A DNA stretch of 64,000 bases from Sphingobacterium psychroaquaticum (GCF_900177625.1 NZ_FXAU01000006.1:124001-188000); one strand, 5' to 3'; counted from the stretch's first letter, positions 44,907 through 54,467 are shown. A program made the numbers and translations. Notes: generated by a model not told the origin, from the sequence alone.

Positions 44907-44990
44907 TGCGAGCCGAAGGCTCGTGTCCTCTAATAAAAGATATTATGTAAGTCCGGGTTAAAATCTCAAATTAGCATGGGTAATAGATAA
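44907..44990. repeat. Dispersed element, copy B, with terminal hairpin
   Basis: This is copy B of the element at 26832, in inverted orientation. It contains the hairpin CGAGCC-GAA-GGCTCG (44909-44923) and, near its right end, GGGTAATAGATAAAAAA. By eye it matches copy A over most of its length, with a few indels. It is partly merged with the mdh terminator. The rest of 44818-45063 holds no gene. Confidence 0.65.
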
Positions 44991-45018
44991 AAAAGACACA
45001 ATACCTTGTGTCTTTTTT
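44989..45018 (-). terminator. Terminator of mdh
   Basis: A 13-bp perfect stem (AAAAAAGACACAA with its complement), 4-nt loop, and A/T-runs on either side. It is the intrinsic terminator of the leftward tamB-tamL-mdh group. Confidence 0.92.
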
Positions 45019-45028
45019 ATTTTCCTTC

Positions 45029-45066
45029 GACCAACTATAAACTATAGTCTACCAATTGTCCAACTA
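45029..45066. repeat. Heptamer repeat array running into the mdh stop codon
   Basis: AACTATA, AACTATA and then degenerate units; the array reaches the stop codon of mdh at 45064. It belongs to the heptamer family. Confidence 0.55.
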
Positions 45067-45990
45067 ATCACCCAACACCGCATTCATGGCACGAACAGCA
45101 TCTGCGGATGCTTTAAATAGGGCAGCCTCTTTGTCGGAAAGCTCTAGCGGTACAATGCGGTCCCAACCTTTTTTGTTTATGATGACGGGAACACCAATAT
45201 TGATATCTGTTTCACCGTATTCACCTTCCAAGTAAACGGATGCCGTGAATAAGCGATTTTGATCCCGCACAATGCTTTCAACCATGGCAGCTGCTGCTGC
45301 ACCAGGTGCATACCAGGCCGAAGTGCCGATCAATGCTGTAAGTGTAGCGCCGCCCACCATTGTTTTCTTTACGATTTCATCTTGTTCCTCTTCTGTTAAG
45401 AAATTCCGTACCGGAACGCTGTTCCACGTGGCATGCTGGATGAGGGGAATCATCGTTGTATCACCATGTCCACCTATAACAATTGCATTTAAGTCGTTCG
45501 CTGAAGCATTAAGTTTATCTGCTAACTGATATTTAAAGCGCGCAGAATCCAAAGCACCTCCCATTCCGATAATTCGGTTCTTTGGAAGTCCACTTGATTT
45601 CAGTGCCAAATAGGTCATCGTATCCATCGGATTTGATACGATCAAAATAATGATATCAGGTGAATGTTTAACTAAGTTTTCGACGACCGATTTCACAATC
45701 CCCGCATTGGTTCCAATCAGCTCTTCACGCGTCATTCCGGGTTTGCGTGGAATTCCCGAAGTAATCACAGCGACAGCAGAGCCTGCGGTACGGCTGTAAT
45801 CATTTGTAACACCTATAATTTTAGAATCAAAGCCCAGCAAAGCCGAGGTTTGCATCATATCTTGTGCTTTCCCTTCAGCCACACCCTCCTTGATATCCAA
45901 AAGGATAATCTCTTCAGCCATGTTTTTTCGAACTAGATTGTCGGCTGTGGTAGCACCAACAGCGCCTGCACCAATAACTGTGATTTTCAT
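45064..45990 (-). CDS. mdh: Malate dehydrogenase (LDH-like type)
   Basis: 308 aa of the LDH-like MDH group. It has a nucleotide-binding loop VIGAGAVGATTADNL with the NAD-specifying acidic residue in LLDIKEG, the catalytic loop IPRKPGMTREELIGTNAGIV, VSNPMDTMTYLALKSSG, and catalytic His in IGGHGDTTMIPL. It oxidises malate to oxaloacetate with NAD+ in the TCA cycle. It lies 54 nt downstream of tamL and may share its transcript; there is no terminator between them. Confidence 0.95.
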   Translation of the reverse strand: MKITVIGAGAVGATTADNLVRKNMAEEIILLDIKEGVAEGKAQDMMQTSALLGFDSKIIGVTNDYSRTAGSAVAVITSGIPRKPGMTREELIGTNAGIVKSVVENLVKHSPDIIILIVSNPMDTMTYLALKSSGLPKNRIIGMGGALDSARFKYQLADKLNASANDLNAIVIGGHGDTTMIPLIQHATWNSVPVRNFLTEEEQDEIVKKTMVGGATLTALIGTSAWYAPGAAAAAMVESIVRDQNRLFTASVYLEGEYGETDINIGVPVIINKKGWDRIVPLELSDKEAALFKASADAVRAMNAVLGD

Positions 45991-46044
45991 ATCGCGTCGT
46001 TTTAAAAGATCAAAAACTACTATATGCTAAATATAAGAAAAAAA

Positions 46045-48351
46045 TTAAAAAGGATAGCCGATTGCTAGGTTGAAAATCAAATTATTATGACGCCATGTTG
46101 AACTGCCGAAGTCAATTTCCTTAAACACCCAACGTTCGCTCGAAGGCCGGTATGGCACGCGGATCGGTAGCGCTAAATCGGTACGTATAATCAAGAAATC
46201 CAAGTCAAATCGTAAGCCGGCACCAGCTCCTACAGCCAATTCTTTCAAGAAACTACCCGTAAGCTTTCCACCGGGTTTGTTTTCATCCTCTCGCTGCAAC
46301 CACACATTTCCCGCATCGATAAAAAAGGCCCAATGGAACATCCCTGAAATCTGTGCCCGGTATTCGGTATTCAGCTCCAGCTTGAAGTCTCCCGTTTGGT
46401 CGGCAAAGAAATTTTCTTTACCAATATTTTCTGGCATGGAACTTCCCGGTCCGACAGAACGTGCTCGGAATGCACGTAAACCAGTTGGTCCGCCCGTGTA
46501 ATATTGTTTCAGGTAGGGTAGAGACTTGGAGTTACCATACGAATAACTTGTACCGATCATAATGCGCGAAGCCAGTGTAGATTTCGGTGTTAGTTTCATG
46601 TAATGACGAAAGTCGGCTTCAACTTTTACGAATTGCGAATAGGCGGTTCCAAACAACGTCTCCACTTTGTTGTCTTTGTAATTGGCTCCTTGGATTAAAC
46701 CAAGCACATTTCCGGACGTATTTAAGCCCGCCTTAGCATAAAAGGTGTGCTGCTTGTTTTCCATGCTATTGGTAAACGTGTAGCTATAATTTGGGCCAAA
46801 CGAGAACTGCGGATCTACAATATGTCGGAGCGTAGGGACGGTATCCATCTGTGCTTGATACTCCGCGGAGATATTGCGCGGTTGCACATATATAATCTCC
46901 AACAAAGCAAGATCATGTTGCTTTTGTTCATGCTCCTTCCAATTGTAGCCGTAGTTGATTGTTAACGAATTCAGGGTATATGCATTTCGACGGTTCAAGA
47001 ATTCATAGCCTACTTTGGTGTATGTTTTTGGAATAAAGCGACGCGAAGGAGCCCATTTGTATACGGATAATAACCGCGGCCACGTGATGCTTACTTCCGC
47101 ACCATAGCGGAGATAGCTGGAATTTAGGTTTACATTGCCACCGGTTTGTGTTTCATACCCTCCAAATAGCGTGAGGTTCACTGTTTCAAACCCTTTGAAG
47201 GCGTTTCGTACCGTCCAGTTGACATTTCCTTCCGTTCCGTTGTAGACTGAAGCTGTTTTAGCCAGTGCCTCAAAACGCAGCGAGCGCTTCGGTAACGGCG
47301 TTAAGTAATAGTAGACATCCATGCTATTCGTGGAGTCAGGTGTATCTACAAAATTGTTTTTTACAAACTTAAAGGCATTTAGGTTGACCAAATGACTAAT
47401 CGTCAAGTTGTGGTCCTGCCGATTGTAGGTATCGCCACGTTTAAAGAAAATATGGTTCGCCAGTACCTTCTTGCGGTAGGTATTCTGTCGGTCGATGATG
47501 TAAAAATTATTTTGGTACAATTCATACCGTTTTGGGTTGGATAGCGTATATCCGCCATCTGTTACCTTATAATTAGGATGAATAAAAATATTACCGATCT
47601 TTTGTGGATGTTTCGCTTTTTCAGGTGTTTCTGGCTTTAGCGTTACATACATATTGACTTTATGATTGCCAATCGTGCTATCCACCTCCACCAGTAGGTT
47701 GTCTGGTGAAAAATAATAGTATCCTTTATTCTTCAGGTCATTGTCAATCCGCTCACGCTCGTTAATAATAACATCGAGGTTATAGTTACTCCCGACTTGG
47801 AGTAAAGACTGATTGCGTGTGCTGTAGATATCACGTCCCAATTCTTTTAAGGAATCTACTTCAAAATTGATTTTGGCAATACGATAGATGTTACCTGGAA
47901 AGGCGTTGTATTTTACTTCCCCAAGTTTTCCTCTTATAATGGTATCCGATGTGACATAAGAATTAAAGAAACCAAGGTTCTCCATGCGGTTTCGCAGGAT
48001 ATTCTCATTGTATTCTCGATTGACATCACTCAAAAGAACAGGCTCTTCACCACGTTTTTTTAGCCAGTTGCGGACCAGATTTTTTGTGGTATCAGCACCG
48101 CCACCGGCGTAGTACATCCCCAGTTTGAACCGCTGCCCCAAAAACTTTTTATTAGGTTTAGGGGTCAGAAGTGTTTGCATATACGTTTCAAAGGTTGCTT
48201 TACGCTGGGCATCCATACTATCTTTATGGATGGTTACGGTACCTTTGTCGTATAGGAATTCATCTTCCGCGAGGTGTTTAGTACCACTGCAGGCGGCCAA
48301 AGATGCCAAAATAAGTAGGCTTCCGAAATAGAATAGTGTATTACTTTTCAT
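46045..48351 (-). CDS. tamL: TamL: TamA/BamA-like outer-membrane lipoprotein
   Basis: 768 aa from the ATG at 48349-48351. It has a lipoprotein signal (lipobox LASLAAC, Cys21), which is what distinguishes Bacteroidota TamL from proteobacterial TamA. POTRA-like repeats follow (about 25-330), then a 16-strand Omp85 barrel with the surface-antigen motifs YTGGPTGLRAFRARSVGPGS (loop-6 region) and FFIDAGNVWL. The barrel ends with NNLIFNLAIGYPF. TamL-TamB is an outer-membrane assembly or lipid-transport pair. The start overlaps the tamB stop by 11 nt, so the two are translationally coupled. Confidence 0.92.
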   Translation of the reverse strand: MKSNTLFYFGSLLILASLAACSGTKHLAEDEFLYDKGTVTIHKDSMDAQRKATFETYMQTLLTPKPNKKFLGQRFKLGMYYAGGGADTTKNLVRNWLKKRGEEPVLLSDVNREYNENILRNRMENLGFFNSYVTSDTIIRGKLGEVKYNAFPGNIYRIAKINFEVDSLKELGRDIYSTRNQSLLQVGSNYNLDVIINERERIDNDLKNKGYYYFSPDNLLVEVDSTIGNHKVNMYVTLKPETPEKAKHPQKIGNIFIHPNYKVTDGGYTLSNPKRYELYQNNFYIIDRQNTYRKKVLANHIFFKRGDTYNRQDHNLTISHLVNLNAFKFVKNNFVDTPDSTNSMDVYYYLTPLPKRSLRFEALAKTASVYNGTEGNVNWTVRNAFKGFETVNLTLFGGYETQTGGNVNLNSSYLRYGAEVSITWPRLLSVYKWAPSRRFIPKTYTKVGYEFLNRRNAYTLNSLTINYGYNWKEHEQKQHDLALLEIIYVQPRNISAEYQAQMDTVPTLRHIVDPQFSFGPNYSYTFTNSMENKQHTFYAKAGLNTSGNVLGLIQGANYKDNKVETLFGTAYSQFVKVEADFRHYMKLTPKSTLASRIMIGTSYSYGNSKSLPYLKQYYTGGPTGLRAFRARSVGPGSSMPENIGKENFFADQTGDFKLELNTEYRAQISGMFHWAFFIDAGNVWLQREDENKPGGKLTGSFLKELAVGAGAGLRFDLDFLIIRTDLALPIRVPYRPSSERWVFKEIDFGSSTWRHNNLIFNLAIGYPF

Positions 48352-51300
48352 TGGTATTCCTTTCTTCCTCTTCATTTCTGACGGCTTTTGGTGTGGTATC
48401 AATCACGCTTTTTGCAGGCGGTTGATTGTTTTTCTCACGTTGTTTTTTTAGTTCTTCTTTTCGTTCCTTTTCTTTTCTTTTTCGGTATTCCGGACTGTGG
48501 GTCATCAGGCTATCCTGAATAACTGTGCGGACACTATCGCGGTAAACGGAGTCCATTTCCATACGTTCCACGTTAAACCTGCGTCGGAAGCCGCGACTTT
48601 CGGTATTATAATACTGTTCGAGTGCTTTCGAAGACATAAACAGTTCTCGGAAACGATCGTAGCTCATATTAATAATAAAACCGATACCTGTTTCTACAAA
48701 TTGCCCTTGTAGCGTGGCTTGGTATTGATTTTTCCGATATACCCGTGCAAAATAACGGCCATCTTTTGAGAGCTGATATTCTAGTGATATATCACCCGCA
48801 ATATTCGTCTGATTTTCTCCTGGTCTTGTGTTACCTTCTACCTCAAAATTGGAACCTATTGTAATCTTAAGCCGCTCATCAAAAAGCATCTTGGAAATGC
48901 CGACATTTAAATCGGTACGTGTCTCCGCATTGCCCGTTAGGTAATCTTCCTCTGACTGTAAGTTGAAGTCGAGCTCAACTCCTTTGATCAAATCGGATGC
49001 TAAATTGTTCAACTGGTTGGTCAACAAAGAACTTACTGTACTTCGTACCATGGATTCTGTGCCACCGCCGGAAAGACTTTCAAATGGATTAGCAGACATG
49101 AATCTACCTAATGCAATAAGTGAGAACACTTGCTTATTCAATTCGGCTGGATCTTCACGTAAGTTGGATAAAGCGATATTTACTTTACTGATGACATCTT
49201 GAGAAGCAATAGCATTGTTCTCATCCAGATCGATATCAAAATTAATGGTTGGCTTAAACAGCTCGCCTGTCAGGATCAGTTTCACATCGAATGGAATTCG
49301 CTGTTTGTATAGGTTCTGATTTTCGGAGCCTATCTGTGACTGTACGAGTTCCAAGGAAGAAAATTTGTTGGAATAGAGCGCCGTTATATCCAGTTGCGCA
49401 TCAAGTGGGTCGCCGTTCCAGACAATGGTACTTCCCTTTTGGAAACCAAAATCTTTGGCGATAGGACCGAAAGAGAAGGTATATTTTCCCTTTTCAACGG
49501 TAAAGGTTCCCGACATGGTAATCTTATCGCTGGCATCGATTGTGGTATTCAGCTCTGCAATACCTTGAATCAATAGCGCATCTTTGGTTCCTTCATCTAA
49601 CACAATCTTAAACTTAGCGTCTCGATCGGTAGTAAGATTCAAGGCAATATCGTAGCCCGATAAATGCGTAGCAGTGGTCATGGAGTCTAAGCGTGCAAAG
49701 ACGTTGGATCTCGCCGTATCGCTACGGTTCACAAATTTTACTACGCCATCGCGTTGTGCAATCCCAGGGTCGTCATTTGGTACGATAAATACAAAGTCAG
49801 TTTTGCTGTTCGCCTTTACGTTACCATCGATCCGTGGTTTGTCCAAATTTCCGGTAATGCGCAGGTTGGACGTAACATACAGTTTACCGTAGAATAAGTC
49901 ATTGTCTTCTCGCGTCGAGTTTACTGCCGCAAAATCGTTGGTATTTAAATTCAGATTGAAATCAAAATCTGTATATGTTTTCGTTTTTATAGTCCCGTTT
50001 AACTTCGCCAGGTTTCCCCGTGCATCTTTAATCTCAAATTGCTTAAATTGGATCCCTTGGTCATTGAAATAGACAGTTTGTTGATTCATCAATAAATCAG
50101 CATTCAACATATCAATGTTCAACCGGGCATCCAGGAAGGTGGCATTACCGTTAATCCGAGGTTCGTCAAGATGACCTGTTATTTTCAAGACACCGCTCAG
50201 GTCGCCTTCACAGTTTTGAAGGTATCCCATACTGAAGGCTTGAACTGTAGACATTTTCATCGGACTGAGCGATAAGGTCGCATCAATGGATCCCTTACCA
50301 TCTGGCGGTTGTACATAATCACCAACCAACTGAATATCGTTTCCATTTTCAGTGACACGAACATCTACCGAGAAGGTGTTTTCTTTTACATTATTTACTT
50401 TCACGATCACATTACCAATGGTATCTTGACCGAAGTAAAAACGATCTATAGTAAGGTCAGATACAAAGACAGGACTTCCTTCGAGGCGTGAGACGGTGGC
50501 CGTACCATTAATTCCACCGCCGAGGTTCAACATTTCTGAATCGAGGATTTCAGTGAATGTTTCGATTCTAAAATTATTGAATGTGAGGTCGATCGGTGAG
50601 TTCATGACACTATCTTGCGATTGGATCAACAGTTGTTGGCCATCGTTTTTCAACCTAAAGTTATGTGCCAATATCCCTGCCTCGCCAAAGCTAATCGCAT
50701 TGGTCGGGTCAATCTGCCAGTTATCGTAGTTCAACATCAACCCATCTTCGTTGAGGCTTAGGATGTAGTTGCTTTCGGTAACCCGCATCTTCGCGCCTAA
50801 ATGGTAGCGTTCTTTATCTTTACTGTCCTTCACCCATAGTCCAAAGTCCATGTTGTTTTCGAACACACTGCCACTAAATACGGTGTTGCTCAGCTCGATA
50901 TTATTGACTTTGATTTTTTCTATCAGCGCTGAATAGTAAAGGGTACTATCGGAGGTCGTGATATCTACCCCTATATCCTCAAACATCATCCCATCGTACT
51001 GTACTTTGGGAGCCAGAAGTTTTGCCATTACACTTTTATTCGTACTATTAAACGTACCATCGAGTGTAATATCCTGCATGGATTCTAGCTTCGGGAAGAA
51101 ATCCCGGATAAACCGCGTATTGCTTAGGCTGGCACTAAATTCAAAGTTTTGAGGGGTATACTCCATTTTTGATGGAGGTGTTCCTTTGGGATTATAATAC
51201 ATATGTACAATATCCTGCATGGCCATCGGTAGCTCCGTTAAGGTATATCGACCCACTAAGTGGGCTCTCAGGAACTCAGAGCGTAGTACCAAGGTATTTC

Positions 51301-53614
51301 TGTTGGTATCTGCTTTAGCGGTCAATGAAACAGTATCCAGGGTAAAACGTTCGTTATTGTAGGCGATGGAGGAATTGGAAACAATGATGGAACCATTCAG
51401 GTGATTGATATCGGCTGTCTCAAAATCAGCAAGAATCTTTCCGTGATACCGGAAATCATCGTCCATCAACTTCAGGTTTTTGAGGTTGATACTATCAATC
51501 ATCATTTCCGCGTGTATCTTCGGATACTTATTACGCATGTCGGCGGCAAAATCAACGTTAAACTGTACGTTGGGATCCGGACTAATGATTTTTCCGGCAA
51601 TATCACCATCGCGGGCCTGCACATCAAGATCCACGTTGCGGTAGGTATATCCCATTGCTTCCAACATATTCAGTTGGCCAACAATATGGGCATTCATGGT
51701 TTTGGGGCTTATCCCGGTTCCTGTCACCTGCGCTTCAGCCGAAAGGTTACCTAAGACGGAGTCTTGTTTTAAAAGACTACCGATATCGAAATTATCAATG
51801 GTGACATACGCATCGTAAGTCGTGTCACGACCCATTTTTAGGTTTCCATTTACAGAAGCATTACCTTTTTCAGTGATGAGACTTAGGTTCGCATCAAAGC
51901 CTTTTGTACCTCCCTTGAAGGTTCCGGCTAGGCTGATCGAGTTTGGAAGAGCAAAATTTTCGGGTAGGAGCGACTTAGCAATTAAGCGCTCTATATCTGC
52001 ACGTCCGGTTGTTAATTTTTTTAGATTCAGATCTATAGCCATTTTGTCTACATCAGGCAAGCCTTTGATGTTCATGCTGGCAATCAAATGTGTTTTATCT
52101 AGTGTTTTAAACTCAATATGGGGAATAGTGAGGTTGTCTACACGTCCACGCACATTTCCATCGATATAAAAGCTACGCGTCATAAGAGGCTTCATAACTT
52201 CCATTGTCGCTAAGTCGGGCGCAAAGTATTGGATGTCACGCATGTCGATGGTCGATCTTTTTATTTTGGCATCAATGACCATGAGCCCCGGATTTTTTGC
52301 AATAGCGTCTAATGATGGATAGCGTACTTTAATGTAATCGCGGATAACGGTATTTGGTGTCTGAGCAATTAGATTTTTGATCTCAGCCCCTGTGTCTGTA
52401 TAGACAAAATCACCCTGTAGTTTTTTTATTGTCAAGCCAGAACGATCTTTAGCGACTAAAGCTTTCAAAGACCCGGATATAGAATCAGCTGCGTAGTATA
52501 AGTCTTCGAGATCGGTGGTAAGGTCGCTGATGCGGATGTTGAAATAATCAAATCCTTTCATGCGGGGCTGGTTGTCGTCGCGATAGATTACATTGGTTTT
52601 ATTGACCAATAGTTTTTCTGCGGAGACGACCCAGTTAACAGGTGCTTCGGAGGTGCTTGCGCTAGGTGTTGATGTTTTTTTCTTTGCTATTTTAGCAAAT
52701 AATACCTGAGCATCGGCTCCGTCCAAGATTACTTCGCCAACCTCTACCACTTCCTTGTTCAGGTCGATCTTATGGAGTTCCGCAAGCAGTGTTTTAATAT
52801 CGAACTTGGTATCCATAGCCGAACCAGCATCCTTATAACCAACTCGTATGTTGCGTAAATCGAGATCTCGAATATCAATATCCGGAAGGAGGTCGTTAGC
52901 TGCGTCGGCCTTTGTCTGGACAATACCAAAATCTTCAGCCTTAGGTCCCGCTGTTGCCGGAGCGGTCTGCCATTGCTCAACATCAGCCTGCAAACCATCA
53001 ATGACTACCTTCGGAAGGCTGAAGGCCATGTTTTTTGTGAGATCAAATTTCTTGATGCTTGTTTCTAAGAGTCGCAGGTTAATATCAGCTTTGGTACCGA
53101 TTACGTCATCTTTATATACAAAATGAACCCGCTTGAGGTCTATATCTCCGAGATTGAAACGTAACGGAGCTGATGTATCTTCTTTTTTTGGTTTCTTTTG
53201 AGGTGAAGCAAAGGCTTTAACAATATAATCGAAGTTGAATGAACTATCAGGAAGGGTACGGTTTATTTTTGCTGTAATGCCTTCGAGCGCAATAGACTTT
53301 ACTTCCACCGTGCTGTTTAGGAGTTTCCACATGCTGATATCGACCTTTAGTTTTTCGCCTGCCAGGAGGGTGTCACGGGATTGGTCTTCCATGTAGATGT
53401 TCTCCAACACGACACTGGTCGGAAAGGTAATGTTTACATAACCAATGGAAACAGGAGTTCCAATTTTCTGTTCCACATAATTGGTTACTTTGTTCACAAC
53501 ATAGTTTTGAACGGAAGGGATTCGGATCAGGAATATAACCAATAGTAGGAGCGCAATGAGCGAACCTACGATCCACAGGATAGTTTTTAAAGCTATTCGT
53601 CCAAATTTATTCAA
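48341..53614 (-). CDS. tamB: TamB: translocation and assembly module inner-membrane protein
   Basis: 1757 aa with an intact N-terminal anchor (IVGSLIALLLLVIFLIRIPS) followed by the conserved VTNYVEQKIGTPVSIGYVNI. The long AsmA-like beta body follows and then the C-terminal TamB domain (GTFTVEKGKYTFSFGPIAKD, DLDENNAIASQDVISKVNIA, ALGRFMSANPF). The end is a Lys/Glu-rich tail (KRKEKERKEELKKQREKNNQ). It is a TamB protein spanning the periplasm next to TamL. It differs from the TamB-like protein at 1497 in length and N-terminus, so both may be used in parallel. Confidence 0.93.
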   Translation of the reverse strand: MNKFGRIALKTILWIVGSLIALLLLVIFLIRIPSVQNYVVNKVTNYVEQKIGTPVSIGYVNITFPTSVVLENIYMEDQSRDTLLAGEKLKVDISMWKLLNSTVEVKSIALEGITAKINRTLPDSSFNFDYIVKAFASPQKKPKKEDTSAPLRFNLGDIDLKRVHFVYKDDVIGTKADINLRLLETSIKKFDLTKNMAFSLPKVVIDGLQADVEQWQTAPATAGPKAEDFGIVQTKADAANDLLPDIDIRDLDLRNIRVGYKDAGSAMDTKFDIKTLLAELHKIDLNKEVVEVGEVILDGADAQVLFAKIAKKKTSTPSASTSEAPVNWVVSAEKLLVNKTNVIYRDDNQPRMKGFDYFNIRISDLTTDLEDLYYAADSISGSLKALVAKDRSGLTIKKLQGDFVYTDTGAEIKNLIAQTPNTVIRDYIKVRYPSLDAIAKNPGLMVIDAKIKRSTIDMRDIQYFAPDLATMEVMKPLMTRSFYIDGNVRGRVDNLTIPHIEFKTLDKTHLIASMNIKGLPDVDKMAIDLNLKKLTTGRADIERLIAKSLLPENFALPNSISLAGTFKGGTKGFDANLSLITEKGNASVNGNLKMGRDTTYDAYVTIDNFDIGSLLKQDSVLGNLSAEAQVTGTGISPKTMNAHIVGQLNMLEAMGYTYRNVDLDVQARDGDIAGKIISPDPNVQFNVDFAADMRNKYPKIHAEMMIDSINLKNLKLMDDDFRYHGKILADFETADINHLNGSIIVSNSSIAYNNERFTLDTVSLTAKADTNRNTLVLRSEFLRAHLVGRYTLTELPMAMQDIVHMYYNPKGTPPSKMEYTPQNFEFSASLSNTRFIRDFFPKLESMQDITLDGTFNSTNKSVMAKLLAPKVQYDGMMFEDIGVDITTSDSTLYYSALIEKIKVNNIELSNTVFSGSVFENNMDFGLWVKDSKDKERYHLGAKMRVTESNYILSLNEDGLMLNYDNWQIDPTNAISFGEAGILAHNFRLKNDGQQLLIQSQDSVMNSPIDLTFNNFRIETFTEILDSEMLNLGGGINGTATVSRLEGSPVFVSDLTIDRFYFGQDTIGNVIVKVNNVKENTFSVDVRVTENGNDIQLVGDYVQPPDGKGSIDATLSLSPMKMSTVQAFSMGYLQNCEGDLSGVLKITGHLDEPRINGNATFLDARLNIDMLNADLLMNQQTVYFNDQGIQFKQFEIKDARGNLAKLNGTIKTKTYTDFDFNLNLNTNDFAAVNSTREDNDLFYGKLYVTSNLRITGNLDKPRIDGNVKANSKTDFVFIVPNDDPGIAQRDGVVKFVNRSDTARSNVFARLDSMTTATHLSGYDIALNLTTDRDAKFKIVLDEGTKDALLIQGIAELNTTIDASDKITMSGTFTVEKGKYTFSFGPIAKDFGFQKGSTIVWNGDPLDAQLDITALYSNKFSSLELVQSQIGSENQNLYKQRIPFDVKLILTGELFKPTINFDIDLDENNAIASQDVISKVNIALSNLREDPAELNKQVFSLIALGRFMSANPFESLSGGGTESMVRSTVSSLLTNQLNNLASDLIKGVELDFNLQSEEDYLTGNAETRTDLNVGISKMLFDERLKITIGSNFEVEGNTRPGENQTNIAGDISLEYQLSKDGRYFARVYRKNQYQATLQGQFVETGIGFIINMSYDRFRELFMSSKALEQYYNTESRGFRRRFNVERMEMDSVYRDSVRTVIQDSLMTHSPEYRKRKEKERKEELKKQREKNNQPPAKSVIDTTPKAVRNEEEERNTNEK

Positions 53615-53779
53615 AATCTGTGCACTTTTTGTATGTAATTCAATAAATGATAGTCTTACCTTAGAACGTAAAAAAAGTTTAAATGTTTATATCGACAATA
53701 AAATAATTCTTTGTGTAAAGGCATCACAAAGATAGTATTTGCATAGCACTTAAAGGATTGTCGATGAAAATTAACTATG

Positions 53780-53801
53780 TTCCCATTTTTTTCCTAAATC
53801 T
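53780..53801. repeat. 22-bp direct repeat, copy 1 (left boundary of the DUF6169 module)
   Basis: Two 11-bp units, TTCCCATTTTT and TTCCTAAATCT, are identical to those at 54540-54561. No -7-like box lies 16 bp after the second unit, unlike the other copies. It lies between tamB and the end of the DUF6169 gene. Confidence 0.8.
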
Positions 53802-53836
53802 AGGTGCGAGAACATGAATATGTGGCGCAAGATATG

Positions 53837-54319
53837 TCAACTTAATTTCCAAAAATCAATGGTAAAGTAAAAGGCATCCATGATTTTCTGTTTCTCAGGA
53901 TTGTCAGGTTTGACTAATAGTGAACCGTAGAAGTCTTTTTCAGCGCTTTTCTTCGGTGTGTCGAACTTCTCGAGCTTAAATGAGGATTCTTTAAACCATC
54001 GGTCGAAAGTATAAAAACGATGATGGGCTTTTCCGTCTAGGTTCGTACAGAAAAATAACAATGCACTGCGAGGTTCTTGAGTGAAATATTCTTCAATAAT
54101 TGAAATAATCGTGTTTTTTATTCTTTGGTCGTAGTGTTGTGGTTTTCTTTTGTCCGCCAGATGACAGGAAAAACCGAATGAGAGTAGGTTGATCTCCGAT
54201 CCGTATTTATCTTGGAGTACGAATGCCGTAAAATATGCAAAGTATGTATTTCCCGATCTGGTTCGGAAAAAGTAAGATTTGCCGTCTTTATGACGATATA
54301 CCTTATAACGGGCGAACAA
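53837..54319 (-). CDS. DUF6169-like protein (160 aa)
   Basis: 160 aa, soluble, rich in aromatic residues: YFFRTRSGNTYFAYFTAFVL, FGFSCHLADKRKPQHYDQRI, ALLFFCTNLDGKAHHRFYTF and DAFYFTIDFWKL. It resembles the DUF6169 family of Bacteroidota, which has no known function. The only possible start is a TTG at 54317-54319; an in-frame TAG lies four codons upstream and no other Met codon occurs until near the end. This start lies inside the upstream 54-codon ORF (17-nt overlap), so translation must be coupled. The pair and the flanking direct repeats suggest an inserted two-gene module. Confidence 0.75.
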   Translation of the reverse strand: MFARYKVYRHKDGKSYFFRTRSGNTYFAYFTAFVLQDKYGSEINLLSFGFSCHLADKRKPQHYDQRIKNTIISIIEEYFTQEPRSALLFFCTNLDGKAHHRFYTFDRWFKESSFKLEKFDTPKKSAEKDFYGSLLVKPDNPEKQKIMDAFYFTIDFWKLS

Positions 54320-54467
54320 ACTCGATGTTTTCTATAGTCGATAGGTCATGACCGTCATCAATGGCTTTGGTAATCCGCCGTTTATCATCTGCTAATTTTT
54401 TGAAAGGATTTACTTTCTTGTCGGCAGTTTTTTTTATATTCCCTCTTTTCTCTTTTTCTGCTTTCAT
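54303..54467 (-). CDS. Small charged protein upstream of DUF6169 (54 aa)
   Basis: A 54-codon ORF from ATG 54465-54467 to the stop at 54303-54305. It is strongly basic at the start (MKAEKEKRGNIKKTADKK) and mixed-charge after (KKLADDKRRITKAIDDGHDL), ending ENIEFVRPL. The Arg/Lys-rich amphipathic helix and its size resemble antitoxin or small DNA-binding proteins, but no family is recognised. It overlaps the DUF6169 gene by 17 nt, which makes real coding very likely even though it is short. The A-rich leader and an ATG make the start plausible. Confidence 0.65.
   Translation of the reverse strand: MKAEKEKRGNIKKTADKKVNPFKKLADDKRRITKAIDDGHDLSTIENIEFVRPL

Noticed and set aside
51401..51754. 117-codon plus-strand ORF
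   Set aside because: It lies within tamB on the opposite strand with no recognisable features.
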